Positions 1 to 8,872 are shown, counted from the stretch's first letter. The stretch: DNA of 64,000 bases from CADEED01 sp020442965 (GCA_041395525.1 JAWLAH010000012.1:1-64000); one strand, 5' to 3'. Translations and numbers: made by a program. Notes: generated from the sequence alone by a model not told the origin.

Positions 1-1
1 T

Positions 2-667
2 GCTCCCGCACAGACGGCCGATGAACCCATCGTCGCTAAGGACTGCGCGGAGACACATGCTGCAACGCAGTTGTTGCCGGCGCCGTCAATGCAGGACGAC
101 GTGGAGGATCTTGGCGAATTCGTCCGACGATTGGCGATGGAAGTCGCCGCAGCGAGCGAGCGCGAGGTCTCGGTCGTCGCAATCGGGCTCGACGAGGTTC
201 CCGACGAAATTCAATCGGTGATAGGCGACGTCCTCAATCAACTCGTGCGCAATGCCGTACTACACGGTCTCGAGTTGCCGCAAGAGCGCGCACGCCGCGG
301 CAAAGCGCCGGCTGGCACGTTCGTTGTGCAATTCGATGCCGACGAGCGTAACGCCTTCAACCTTTCGTTCCAGGACGACGGCCGCGGCCTCGACTACAAC
401 CGGATTCGTGCCGTGGCCATCGAGCAGGGCCTGCTGACGGAAGCGGTCGCTGAGCGTATCGACCCACGCAAACTCGCGAGCCTGATTTTTCGTCCGGGGT
501 TCAGCACCGCGATGGCCGGACCGTCGCATATTCAGGGACTTGGTATGGATCTGGTGCGGGAGCGCGTGCACGCGCTCGGCGGGAAGGTCGGCGTAGCGAC
601 CAAGCCGGGCGAATTCACGCGCTTTCGCATCATGCTGCCGCGCGTATTGCGACAGCAGGTAGCCTAG
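2..667 (+). CDS. CheA-like histidine kinase, C-terminal ATPase domain (5' truncated)
   Basis: The reading frame is open from the window edge, so only the C-terminal part is present. It holds a GHKL/HATPase domain of the CheA P4 type. The N box reads LVRNAVLHGLE, the G1 box DDGRGLD, the F box IFRPGFST and the G2 box GLGMD, and the frame ends in RFRIMLPRV a few residues before the stop. The protein would bind ATP and phosphorylate a histidine (Hpt) domain further upstream. Unlike classical CheA it stops right after the ATPase domain, with no CheW-like P5 domain. It may therefore be a hybrid or twitching-type CheA variant, or a P5-less relative. A TTG at 71 is the first possible internal start, but the coding frame clearly precedes it. 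It is convergent with the next gene. Confidence 0.85.
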   Translation, partial: APAQTADEPIVAKDCAETHAATQLLPAPSMQDDVEDLGEFVRRLAMEVAAASEREVSVVAIGLDEVPDEIQSVIGDVLNQLVRNAVLHGLELPQERARRGKAPAGTFVVQFDADERNAFNLSFQDDGRGLDYNRIRAVAIEQGLLTEAVAERIDPRKLASLIFRPGFSTAMAGPSHIQGLGMDLVRERVHALGGKVGVATKPGEFTRFRIMLPRVLRQQVA

Positions 668-678
668 GGACCGCGGGT

Positions 679-1455
679 TCAGCCGCCATCGGCGTGCAGA
701 GCGCCGAACAGCGTGTCCCAATCGACGCGGTCAGCCTGCTTGTCCGTCATGACCTCGAACGTCGTGTCGTAAGCTGCGCGGCGCCCGAGCGCCGCCAGGC
801 ACACAGCCGCGACATCTGCCCGTGGAATCCGCGCGACGATATCCTTGGGATCGCCCTGCGTGACGTGAATGCCCTGTGTGCCGCCCGGCTCTGTTGAAAG
901 ACCTGCGGGTCTGACGATCGTATAGCGCACGCCACTGGCCCGCACCGCCTCCTCGCCACGCAGCTTCCACGCCATGATGTTGTCGAGCAACTTGTTCAGC
1001 GGGTGATTGGGATCGGTGACGCCCATCGATGAGACGATTACCAACTGCCGGACACCGGCGGCGTGCGCCAGTTCGGCGATCGACTTGGTACCGCCGAAAT
1101 CGATCACCTCTGGTTTGTTCTCAGGATCGCGCCGACTGTTGGAGCCGAGGGCGGAAATGACGTAGTCGGCACCGCGAAAGGCGCTTGCCATGGACGAAGG
1201 GTCGCGGACGTCACCAACGTACAGCTTGACCTTGTCGCCCAGCAGGTCCCGGGCACGCGGCTCGTTGCGCACGAGCGCCCGCACACGATAACCCTGCGCC
1301 AAAGCCTGCGTCACTACCTGCTCGCCCGTGCCACCAGTAGCCCCGATCACGAGCAGCACTTTGCCCTGCGGATCGCCACCCGTCGTGCCACACGCTGTTA
1401 GCGCCACGACTGCCGCCGCGATCAGTGCGCCAAATATTCCCTGTTGCATCGTCAT
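679..1455 (-). CDS. NmrA/NAD(P)-binding atypical SDR with a lipoprotein signal
   Basis: This 258-residue protein starts with a hydrophobic stretch ending in the lipobox LTAC (Cys22). A Rossmann nucleotide motif follows, GATGGTG at residues 38-44, and the rest resembles the NAD(P)H-binding (NmrA-like, YwnB/BVR-B) atypical SDR family, with STEPGGTQGIHVT and IPRADVAA typical of its C-terminal half. No catalytic YxxxK is visible. The lipobox predicts an anchored envelope protein, with Gly at +2 favouring the outer membrane. This is odd for a dinucleotide-binding fold. The start could also be the third codon (ATG at 1449), which sits at better spacing from GAGG. It lies 27 bp downstream of the MBL gene and is probably co-transcribed with it. 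The substrate is unknown. Confidence 0.8.
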   Translation of the reverse strand: MTMQQGIFGALIAAAVVALTACGTTGGDPQGKVLLVIGATGGTGEQVVTQALAQGYRVRALVRNEPRARDLLGDKVKLYVGDVRDPSSMASAFRGADYVISALGSNSRRDPENKPEVIDFGGTKSIAELAHAAGVRQLVIVSSMGVTDPNHPLNKLLDNIMAWKLRGEEAVRASGVRYTIVRPAGLSTEPGGTQGIHVTQGDPKDIVARIPRADVAAVCLAALGRRAAYDTTFEVMTDKQADRVDWDTLFGALHADGG

Positions 1456-1482
1456 ACCCTCATCGCAGTCCAGTTCGAATTG

Positions 1483-2904
1483 TTAGTCTACAGCGTCTTG
1501 GCCTGCACGTGACGGCAGATTGGCGAGTTCGACCTTGAGGCCCGGCTCGCTGACGGTAACGGTTGCGCCGATCTTCCGGAGTTCGACGGCCAGCGCCTCT
1601 GCGGACTCTCGTTCGCCATGGACCAGATAGACGGGCGGGCGCTCCGCCATGCTGCCATACCAGCGCAGCAAGTCGTGCTGATCGCCATGCGCCGACAGGC
1701 CGCCAAGCGTATGCACTTGGGCGGCGAATTCGATCTGTTGGCCATGAATGCGTATTTTTTCGGACCGATCGACGATCGCCCGGCCGAGCGTGCCCGGCGC
1801 CTGAAACCCGGTAAAGACAATTTGGCACTCACGGCGGCCAGCCTCGCGCTTGAGGTGATGGAGGATGCGCCCGCCGGTGCACATGCCGCTGCCAGCGATG
1901 ATAATTGCGCCGCGGCGCATCGCGTTGATCGCTTTCGAATCATCCGCCGTGCGTGCCAATACGAGATTCGGTAGCGGCGGCATCGTACCAAAGCCCGCAC
2001 GCAAATGCCGCGCCTCCTCGTCGTAGCGATCCTCATGCCGCCAGTAGATCTCGCTCGCCTCGATCGCCATGGGGCTATCTAGGAAGATGCGCCAGCGCTG
2101 CATGCGCCAATCCTTGAAATGCTTCGCAAACAGGTACAGGAGTTCCTGGCTGCGGCCGATCGCGAATGCCGGAATGACGACGTTGCCCCCGTCGCGCCAG
2201 GCAGCCATCAGGATTTCTCCGAGCTCAACCTCGGTGGCGTCGCGATCGCGATGCAGGCGATTGCCATAGGTGCTTTCCATCAACACGACATCAGCGGAAT
2301 GAAACTCGTGCGGATCGAGCAGAATCGGCGACTCATACTGCCCAAGGTCACCGCTGAAGAGCAGCTTGCGCCTTACCGAAGCTTCCTCGACCCATAGCTC
2401 GATACTGGACGAGCCGAGAATATGGCCCGCATCGCGCACACGCGCGGTAATGCCCGGGAACAGTGTGTGCTTTTCATCGTAGGCGAACGGCCTAACGAGT
2501 TCGAGGGTCTTCTCCACGTCCGCCACCGTATAGAGCGGCTCGATATCCTCATCGCCGCCATCGCGTTGGCGGTTGCGGCGCTCAGCGTCGCGCTCCGCCA
2601 GTTTGGCCGAGTCCTTCAACAGGACCGGCAATAGATCACGACAAGCACGGTTCGTGTAGATCGGTCCGCGAAACCCGCGCTGCACGAGCAACGGCAGTCG
2701 CCCACAGTGATCGAGATGCGCGTGGCTCAGAACCACCGCATCGAGCGCCTGGGCATTGAACGGAAATGCCATGCGATTTCGGGCCTGCGCGTCCCGCCCG
2801 CCCTGAATCATGCCGCAGTCGAGCAACAGCTGTCTGTCCGCAGCGCGCACGATGTGGCAAGAACCCGTTACCTCGCCGGCCGCCCCGAAAAACTCTAGCT
2901 CCAT
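1483..2904 (-). CDS. MBL-fold / beta-CASP RNA-processing-type metallohydrolase
   Basis: A 473-residue protein with the metallo-beta-lactamase Zn motif HAHLDH at residues 61-66. It also has the beta-CASP signature ESTYGNRLH around residue 210, SGMCTGGRILHHL around 340, and the C-terminal LGGLSAHGDQ (motif C) of the RNA-specificity (RMMBL) domain. This is the YsfP/CPSF73-like bacterial family, thought to act as cytoplasmic RNA endo/exonucleases. The length is usual for the family and there is no signal peptide. The ATG at 2904 faces the divergent molybdoenzyme gene across about 94 bp, so a divergent promoter is likely there. The lipoprotein SDR follows 27 bp downstream. Confidence 0.9.
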   Translation of the reverse strand: MELEFFGAAGEVTGSCHIVRAADRQLLLDCGMIQGGRDAQARNRMAFPFNAQALDAVVLSHAHLDHCGRLPLLVQRGFRGPIYTNRACRDLLPVLLKDSAKLAERDAERRNRQRDGGDEDIEPLYTVADVEKTLELVRPFAYDEKHTLFPGITARVRDAGHILGSSSIELWVEEASVRRKLLFSGDLGQYESPILLDPHEFHSADVVLMESTYGNRLHRDRDATEVELGEILMAAWRDGGNVVIPAFAIGRSQELLYLFAKHFKDWRMQRWRIFLDSPMAIEASEIYWRHEDRYDEEARHLRAGFGTMPPLPNLVLARTADDSKAINAMRRGAIIIAGSGMCTGGRILHHLKREAGRRECQIVFTGFQAPGTLGRAIVDRSEKIRIHGQQIEFAAQVHTLGGLSAHGDQHDLLRWYGSMAERPPVYLVHGERESAEALAVELRKIGATVTVSEPGLKVELANLPSRAGQDAVD

Positions 2905-2998
2905 AGCTCAGGCAGGATAGCGGACTGTAGCGGCGACCGATAGATTGATCGTGCTATCGTCGCGCTCCGTTGGCCTAGGATCTTTCGAGAACACCATC

Positions 2999-5215
2999 AT
3001 GAATCTCAAGTCACTGAACGCTAACGACTCAAGTGCGGATGCGGGGCTGAGTCGCCGGTATTTCCTGCTGGGCGCCGGGGTCGTGTCCGCGGGGCTAGTG
3101 GTAGGCCTTGCGATCGCCCGTCGCAATGACGGCAGTCCTGGCCCGGTGCGCGCCCCAGGCGCGACCAGCGGGCCGTTCGCGCCAAACGCCTTTCTGCGGA
3201 TCGCCCCGGATGACAGCGTCACGGTAGTGATCGGCAAATCGGAGATGGGCCAGGGAGTCTATACGGGGATCGCCATGGCGATCGCCGAGGAACTGGACAT
3301 CGATCCGCAGCGAGTCGCAGTCGAATTCGCGCCAGTCAATGCGGCCTTCAATCACCCGTACCTGCCGGCCCAGTTCACGGGCGGCAGCAGCAGCACGAAT
3401 ACCACGTACGAGCAGATGCGCAAGGCGGGTGCCACGGCGCGCGCCATGCTGTTGGCCGCCGCAGCGGGGGAATGGCAAACCGATGTGTCGACCATGACCA
3501 CTAACGACGGCCGTGTGCTGAGCGCCGATGGCAAGCGCAGTGCGAGTTATGGCTCCCTCGCGACCGCCGCCGCGGCTGTCGCCGTACCAACTGACGTGAC
3601 CCTCAAGGATCCGGCTGCGTTTCGTTACATCGGCAAACACCAGCGGCGGCTCGATAGTCCGCTGAAAGTCGATGGACGAGCGCGGTTTGGCTGTGACGTC
3701 AAGCTACCGGATATGCTGGTCGCCGTGGTTGCACGGGCGCCCGTCATTGGTGCGACGCTCGCTCGGTTCGACGAACGCGCAGCCCGCGCCACGCCGGGCG
3801 TGGTTGACGTAAAACAGGTACCCACCGGCGTTGCGGTCTACGCCACCAACACCTGGGCGGCCCAGCGAGGTCGCGAGGCCCTGCAGGCCGATTGGAACGA
3901 CAGCCCAAACGCTGGCTTCTCCACCGACGCCTTACGGGTCGAATATCGGCAACTGCTGGCACGCGGTGGCAAGGTCGCCAGAAACGTCGGTGATGTTCGG
4001 GCAGCACTCAAAAGCGCCAAACGCAGCATCGATGTCGAGTACGAGCTGCCTTACCTGGCGCACGCGTGCATGGAGCCGCTCAATTGTGTGGCCAAGGTGG
4101 ACGCCGATCGCTGCGAGATCTGGGTCGGCACGCAGATGCAGTCGATGGAACGCGATCTGGTCGCCAACATGCTGGGGCTGCCAGCCGAACAAGTCGCTCT
4201 ACACACGACTTTCCTGGGCGGCGGCTTTGGGCGGCGCGGCAATCCTGCCGCCGATTACGTGCTCGAAGGCGTGCAGGTTGCGCAGGCGATGCTCGGCCGG
4301 CCCGTGAAAACCATCTGGACGCGTGAGGACGATATGCGCGGGCTTTGGTATCGCCCGTTCGTGATGGCGCGCGTGCGCGCAGCAATCGACGTTCGAGGTA
4401 TGCCGGTTGCCTGGGGCGAATCGATCGTTAGTCAGCCGGTCATCAAAGCTTCGGCGTTTGCGAAATTTGCTGTCAAAGAGGATGGCATCGATCCCTCGAC
4501 CATCGAAGGCACGGCGGACATGCCGTACAGCATCGCAAACTTCGGTGTCGATATCGACGACGGCAATCCGACCATTCCGATCCAGTGGTGGCGCTCGGTA
4601 GGACATTCACATGGCGCGTTCGTGGTCGAATCAGTACTCGATGAGCTGGCGCACCTTGGCCAGCAGGATCCGCTCACCCTGCGTCGCAAGCTGCTGACTG
4701 AAAAGCCGCGCCACCTTGCCGTGCTGAATGCCGCAGCCGCCATGGCGAGCTGGGGGAAAGAGGCGCCGGCCGGCCGCTCGCGCGGCCTCGCCCTGCACGA
4801 GTCCTTTGGCAGCATCGTCGCGCAGGTAGCGGAAGTATCCGTGACCGGCAGGCAGGTGCGCGTGCATCGTGTCTGGTGCGCGATCGATTGTGGACGGGCA
4901 GTCAATCCCGACGGCGTCGTCGCACAGATGGAGAGCGGTATCGTGTACGGTCTGTCGGCCGCTCTCAGCGGGCAGATTACCGTGGAGAATGGCCGGCCGG
5001 TGCAAGGCAATTTCGACACCTACCCGGTGCTCCGGATGAACGAGATGCCGGCAATCAGCGTGCAGATAATATCGAGCAACGCCCCGATGGGCGGCGCCGG
5101 TGAACCTGGCACTCCCCCAATTGCGCCCGCGGTCTGCAATGCGATCTTTGCCGCGACCGGTCAGCGCATCCGCCGCTTGCCAATCTCAGCGAGCCTGCGC
5201 GCCTTGGGAAGCTAG
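2999..5215 (+). CDS. Molybdopterin-binding aldehyde/isoquinoline oxidoreductase large subunit (IorB-type), Tat-exported
   Basis: A 738-residue protein of the xanthine dehydrogenase superfamily, resembling the beta subunit of isoquinoline 1-oxidoreductase. The ATG at 2999 is chosen because it gives a Tat signal, SRRYFLLGAG with the twin arginines at 19-20, followed by a hydrophobic stretch. Cofactor motifs are present: GGGFGRRGN near residue 407, and GAGEPGTPPIAPAV near 700, which carries the conserved active-site Glu. It would hydroxylate or oxidise an N-heterocycle or aldehyde in the periplasm. Its partner, a roughly 150-residue 2Fe-2S IorA subunit normally encoded next door, is absent. The 3' end overlaps the convergent M20 gene by 30 bp. 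Confidence 0.88.
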   Translation: MNLKSLNANDSSADAGLSRRYFLLGAGVVSAGLVVGLAIARRNDGSPGPVRAPGATSGPFAPNAFLRIAPDDSVTVVIGKSEMGQGVYTGIAMAIAEELDIDPQRVAVEFAPVNAAFNHPYLPAQFTGGSSSTNTTYEQMRKAGATARAMLLAAAAGEWQTDVSTMTTNDGRVLSADGKRSASYGSLATAAAAVAVPTDVTLKDPAAFRYIGKHQRRLDSPLKVDGRARFGCDVKLPDMLVAVVARAPVIGATLARFDERAARATPGVVDVKQVPTGVAVYATNTWAAQRGREALQADWNDSPNAGFSTDALRVEYRQLLARGGKVARNVGDVRAALKSAKRSIDVEYELPYLAHACMEPLNCVAKVDADRCEIWVGTQMQSMERDLVANMLGLPAEQVALHTTFLGGGFGRRGNPAADYVLEGVQVAQAMLGRPVKTIWTREDDMRGLWYRPFVMARVRAAIDVRGMPVAWGESIVSQPVIKASAFAKFAVKEDGIDPSTIEGTADMPYSIANFGVDIDDGNPTIPIQWWRSVGHSHGAFVVESVLDELAHLGQQDPLTLRRKLLTEKPRHLAVLNAAAAMASWGKEAPAGRSRGLALHESFGSIVAQVAEVSVTGRQVRVHRVWCAIDCGRAVNPDGVVAQMESGIVYGLSAALSGQITVENGRPVQGNFDTYPVLRMNEMPAISVQIISSNAPMGGAGEPGTPPIAPAVCNAIFAATGQRIRRLPISASLRALGS

Positions 5216-6385
5216 CAAATAATCGTACGCCACGTTGGCCAACGCGCGGCTCCCGATCGGTATGCCCGCCTCGTCGATATAGAACAACGGCGAGTGATTC
5301 GACGCGGCTGTGGCCGGATTCTGATCGGGCGGCGTGATCCCGACGAAAAAGAAAAAGCTCGGTACCTTCGTGGCGAAAAACGCGAAGTCTTCCGCGCCCG
5401 TGACCAGCGGCACCGTGCGCACGTCCTGTGATGCTTTGCGCAAGCTCGGCACCACCGCTTCGGTCAGTGCTCGGTCGTTCAACACGACCGGATTCGAATC
5501 CGCATCAACTGTGAAACTGGCCGTCGTGCCGCTCGCCGCCGCTGTCTTTTCCACTATTCGCGCCATTCGATCGAGGATATCGCGACGCTGAGCGGCATCG
5601 AACGTACGAACGGTGCCGATCATCTCCACTTCGTCCGGTACGATATTATTGCGGATGCCGCCCTTGATAGCACCGACAGTGACGACGGCCGGGATCTCCG
5701 TGATATCGATCTGACGACTAACGATCGTCTGCAACGCATTGATGATCTGCGCGCTGATGACGATCGGATCGATACCAGCCCAGGGCAGCGCTCCATGTGT
5801 CTGCTTGCCCTTGACGAGAATGCGCCAGGAATCCGAGCCGGCCATCAGCGGTCCGCCACGGTAGCCGATGGTGCCCACGTTGAGCGTCGACATGACGTGC
5901 AAACCGAAGATAGCCTCGGGAGTAGCGAGATCGAATACGCCCTCTTCCAACATGAGACTCGCGCCACCGCGTTCACCGGCGGGAGCTCCCTCCTCGGCCG
6001 GCTGAAAGACGAACAGCACTTTGCCGGGCAAGCCGGGACGCAGCTGCGCGAACGCCTCGGCAATACCCATCAGGATCGCGGTATGCGAGTCATGGCCGCA
6101 GGCATGCATCACCCCCACCGTCTCGCCCCGATAGGTAGCTGTCGCCTTGGACTTGAATGGCACGTCTACCATCTCGGTTACCGGTAGGGCGTCCATATCA
6201 GCACGCAACGCAATCGTTGGCCCGGGCCTGCCGCCCTCGAGCAACGCCACGACGCCGGTGTGTGCGAGGCCCGTCCGAACCTTGAGGCCGAGTGTGCGTA
6301 GATGCTCGGCGACAAGTCTGGACGTGCGGAATTCGCGGTTGGACAGCTCCGGGTTCTGATGCAGGTCGCGCCGCCAGGCGATCAC
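5186..6385 (-). CDS. M20 family metallo-amidohydrolase (start region frameshifted)
   Basis: As drawn from a GTG at 6385 this is 399 residues of an M20D amidohydrolase (IAA-amino-acid hydrolase/HipO-like). Metal ligands are visible: HACGHDSH, PAEEGAP, GLHVM and the C-terminal NHSPLFYID. It should hydrolyse an N-acyl amino acid or similar amide. The GTG is probably an internal Val of the conserved N terminus KVIAWRRDLHQNPELS. The frame stays open upstream to a stop at 6521-6523 but has no ATG. A well-formed ATG plus signal peptide sits in another frame at 6516 (separate entry). Inserting one base near 6455-6465 would join them into a normal secreted protein of about 440 residues. Either the gene is recently inactivated or there is a sequencing error. 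Confidence 0.85.
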   Translation of the reverse strand: MIAWRRDLHQNPELSNREFRTSRLVAEHLRTLGLKVRTGLAHTGVVALLEGGRPGPTIALRADMDALPVTEMVDVPFKSKATATYRGETVGVMHACGHDSHTAILMGIAEAFAQLRPGLPGKVLFVFQPAEEGAPAGERGGASLMLEEGVFDLATPEAIFGLHVMSTLNVGTIGYRGGPLMAGSDSWRILVKGKQTHGALPWAGIDPIVISAQIINALQTIVSRQIDITEIPAVVTVGAIKGGIRNNIVPDEVEMIGTVRTFDAAQRRDILDRMARIVEKTAAASGTTASFTVDADSNPVVLNDRALTEAVVPSLRKASQDVRTVPLVTGAEDFAFFATKVPSFFFFVGITPPDQNPATAASNHSPLFYIDEAGIPIGSRALANVAYDYLLASQGAQAR

Positions 6386-6516
6386 TTTGGCATCAACTGC
6401 TGTGAGCGCCGCTTCCAGCGGCGACGGCTCCGCCGCCGCGACGGTCGCAGGTCGAGCAAACTCGCGAGCAGCCCAACTGTGAGCACCCTTGCTGCCCGCG
6501 ACGGCGCGCTGTTCAT
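6382..6516 (-). pseudogene. Out-of-frame signal peptide belonging to the M20 amidohydrolase
   Basis: An ATG at 6516, preceded by GAGAGGAA at about 9 nt, opens a 44-codon frame. It begins MNSAPSRAARVLTVGLLASL, a clear n-region plus hydrophobic signal core, then turns into an Arg-rich nonsense tail. In the neighbouring frame the same DNA reads RPATVAAAEPSPLEAALTAV and runs straight into the M20 mature domain. The two halves fit as one signal peptide plus mature protein broken by a one-base deletion at roughly 6455-6465. Confidence 0.6.
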
Positions 6517-6586
6517 CTACTCATTCCTCTCGCAGCACTGCGTTGCAGCGCAGTTTGCACGTAACAGTCGCTGGCTGGCAACGCGC

Positions 6587-6615
6587 TTGACACTCCGGCC
6601 CGAGAACGTTGCAAT
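6587..6615 (+). promoter_or_regulatory. Candidate sigma70-type promoter for the GT4 gene
   Basis: A perfect -35 hexamer TTGACA (6587-6592) is followed after exactly 17 nt by TGCAAT (6610-6615), a 4/6 match to the -10 consensus. Initiation about 7 nt downstream would give a short leader of roughly 20 nt before the ATG at 6643. The assignment rests on motif match and position only. Confidence 0.4.
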
Positions 6616-6642
6616 GCGCGCTGTATCAGTTCCCGCCTCATC

Positions 6643-7791
6643 ATGCCTATGCACCTCGTCGATGCGACACTATTCTTTTCGCCGACGAGCGGCGGCGTCA
6701 AACGGTACCTGCTCGCCAAGCGGGCCTGGCTCGCGCGCCACACCAATTGGCAGCAGACTTTACTCGTGCCGGGTGAATCCACGCGGCTGGAGCGCGGCGG
6801 TGTCTCGACGATCACGGGCGGCATCGTGCCTGGCACCTTCAACTATCGACTGCCGCTCAAACCGTGGGCCTGGTCGCGAGCGCTCGAGCAATTGGCTCCC
6901 GACATCACCGAGGTTGGCGACGTGTTCCATCCGGCGTGGTGCGCACGTATCGCGGCGCGCCGCCGCAATACCCCGATCGTCGCTTTCTATCATTCGAATT
7001 TTCCGCAACTCGCCGGGCGCCGGCTCGGTCGCGCCGTGGAATGGCTGTTGGCGAACTACGTGCGTGAAACGTACGCCGGTTTCGATCGGGTGTTCGCACC
7101 GAGCCGCTATATGTGCGACTACCTGGCGAGCATCGGCGTCCGGCACACCACGCTGCAACCGCTCGGAGTCGACGCGGACGTGTTCTCACCCGCGCGGCGT
7201 GTGCGCGATTTGCGGCACGCCCTTGGCCTCAAAGCCGCTACGCGCCTGCTGGCGTTCGCGGGCCGCTTTGCGAAGGAGAAGAACCTCTCGGTATTGCTCC
7301 AAGCCTTCGCGCGGCTCGGCGATCGCTACCACTTGCTACTGATCGGCGGCGATCAAACCGGCCGTGTCGCGAGCAATGTCACCAAGGTCGCCTATCGGCG
7401 CGATAGTCGCGAGCTGGCCGAGTGGTTAGCGTCCTGCGATGCACTGGTACATGCCGGTACCCGCGAAACCTTTGGGCTCGTCATCCTCGAAGCGATGGCC
7501 TGCGGCCGGCCGGTCGTTGGCGCCCGCGCCGGTGCGATTCCGGAGTTGATCGACGAATCCGTCGGCACGCTGGCCACGCCGTACGACGCCGTCAGCATGG
7601 CCCGCTCGATCGAAGCGCTCTATGACCGCGACATCGAATCCCTGGGCGCGGCCGCTCGCGAACTCGTGTTGCGGCGTTTCACCTGGAATCAGGCACTGCA
7701 GCTACAGATGCAGACCTACGCCGGCATCGCACGCCATAGCCCGACCGTAACACCAGCGGTCGAACCGATCAGGCTGATCGAAACGCGGTAG
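6643..7791 (+). CDS. Glycosyltransferase family 4 (GT-B)
   Basis: A 382-residue GT-B enzyme. The N-terminal acceptor domain has SPTSGGVKRYL (Gly-rich loop). The C-terminal nucleotide-sugar domain carries AGRFAKEKNLSVLLQAF and the E-x7-E motif ETFGLVILEAMACGRPVVGA near residue 275. It is a retaining transferase likely to act on a lipid-linked or envelope glycan. No signal peptide or membrane segment is present. A second ATG two codons in (6649) is equally possible. It stands alone between the M20 and WD40 genes, about 15 kb from the exopolysaccharide region, so its substrate cannot be inferred from context. Confidence 0.88.
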   Translation: MPMHLVDATLFFSPTSGGVKRYLLAKRAWLARHTNWQQTLLVPGESTRLERGGVSTITGGIVPGTFNYRLPLKPWAWSRALEQLAPDITEVGDVFHPAWCARIAARRRNTPIVAFYHSNFPQLAGRRLGRAVEWLLANYVRETYAGFDRVFAPSRYMCDYLASIGVRHTTLQPLGVDADVFSPARRVRDLRHALGLKAATRLLAFAGRFAKEKNLSVLLQAFARLGDRYHLLLIGGDQTGRVASNVTKVAYRRDSRELAEWLASCDALVHAGTRETFGLVILEAMACGRPVVGARAGAIPELIDESVGTLATPYDAVSMARSIEALYDRDIESLGAAARELVLRRFTWNQALQLQMQTYAGIARHSPTVTPAVEPIRLIETR

Positions 7792-7808
7792 GCGGCGTCA
7801 AAGCCGCC
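7791..7808 (+). terminator. Short GC hairpin after the GT4 stop
   Basis: An inverted repeat GGCGGC / GCCGCC (6 bp arms, 6 nt loop) begins at the last base of the stop codon, between two convergent genes. No T-run follows, so it may be only a 3'-end stabilising stem. Confidence 0.35.
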
Positions 7809-7833
7809 CTGCACCCTGCGCTTTGCTCGCTGC

Positions 7834-8871
7834 CTACACGCGCACCGGTAGCACGAGTTGGTAGATCGTCATTTGACCGCTCTTCTCACCCACGGCCAGC
7901 TGCCGACCATCCGGTGACCATGCCACTGCGGTCACTTCGGAACCCGCGAGTTGTGCATCCAGCGCCTGCGCCGTCTTGCCTGGACACCAGAGTGACACGC
8001 GCCAGTCACGGCCGCCGCTAACCAGATAGGGTCCGTCAGGGTGCCAGGCGAGGCACTCGATTTGATCGGTATGGCCTGTTAGCTGTATCGGCTTGCTGCC
8101 CTCTGGCCCCTTGCCGCCAAAATCCCAGATGATCAGGTCGGTGCCGGCGCACGTGCCGAGATAGCGACTGTTGCAGCTGAAGCCGGTCCACGTCACGCGC
8201 GAACCGTAGCCACGCATCTGTGAATCCTTGGCGGAGTTCAAGTACCAGAAGTGCACCGAGCCATCGGCCACCCCGGCGGCGAGGAACTTGCCGTTCGGAC
8301 TGAACGACACCGTCAGACAAGGCGCATCCCAGAGAAAGCGGCGTGTCTGATAGTTGTGACTGTCGATACGGTGCACCGCCACCTCGCCGACACTCGCCGC
8401 ACCGAGATGCTGGCCGGACTTGTCGAAAGCCAGGCCCGCGATCGCCTTGGCCGCCGGCGGGAATGCGTGCACCAACTCGCCTTGCGCGTTCCAGACGTTG
8501 GCATGCCGTCCGCTCGCAGTCGCCAGCAACTGGCCGCCTGGCGCAAAGGCGAGCCGATCAGTCGTCACCGGCGCCGGGCGCCAACGCTTTGCTTCCTGGC
8601 CGGCAGCGTTCCAGAGCGCAACCGTCCCATCCTGGCCCGCCGTCGCCAAATGCTCGCCCTTGGGCTGCCAGGCGATATCGAGCACACCTAACAAATGCTC
8701 CCCGATTGGACGTGCGCTCAAGCCGGAAGCGGTGATGTTGCCAAGGAATACCTGACCTTCACCGCCAGCAACCGCGAACTGGCGGCTGTCGGGCGCCCAG
8801 ACGATGCCAGCGACGTAGTCCTCGAGGGTCGTTTCCGCTCGCTGCTCGAGAATGGGGAAAGACGGGGCCAC
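7834..8871 (-). CDS. WD40-repeat beta-propeller protein coupled to the CobW gene
   Basis: About 345 residues when started at the GTG at 8871, just 1 nt past the TGA of the upstream CobW gene. Starting at an earlier codon would bury the N terminus inside cobW. The protein is built of WD40 blades, for example IVWAPDSRQFAVAGGEG, IAWQPKGEHLATAGQDGTV, VSFSPNGKFLAAGVADGSV, LAWHPDGPYLVSGGRDWRV and VAWSPDGRQLAVGEKSG, consistent with one seven-bladed propeller. No signal peptide is seen. WD40 proteins are interaction scaffolds. The tight coupling suggests it partners the metal-chaperone GTPase, but no reaction can be assigned. Confidence 0.85.
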   Translation of the reverse strand: MAPSFPILEQRAETTLEDYVAGIVWAPDSRQFAVAGGEGQVFLGNITASGLSARPIGEHLLGVLDIAWQPKGEHLATAGQDGTVALWNAAGQEAKRWRPAPVTTDRLAFAPGGQLLATASGRHANVWNAQGELVHAFPPAAKAIAGLAFDKSGQHLGAASVGEVAVHRIDSHNYQTRRFLWDAPCLTVSFSPNGKFLAAGVADGSVHFWYLNSAKDSQMRGYGSRVTWTGFSCNSRYLGTCAGTDLIIWDFGGKGPEGSKPIQLTGHTDQIECLAWHPDGPYLVSGGRDWRVSLWCPGKTAQALDAQLAGSEVTAVAWSPDGRQLAVGEKSGQMTIYQLVLPVRV

Positions 8872-8872
8872 G

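Noticed and set aside
260..721. A 153-codon minus-strand frame opposite the CheA-like gene
   Set aside because: Shadow of a GHKL ATPase domain with intact boxes.
6302..7342. A 346-codon plus-strand open frame across the M20 and GT4 genes
   Set aside because: Arg/Ser-rich translation without motifs; it overlaps two well-supported genes and is the mirror of their high-GC codon use.
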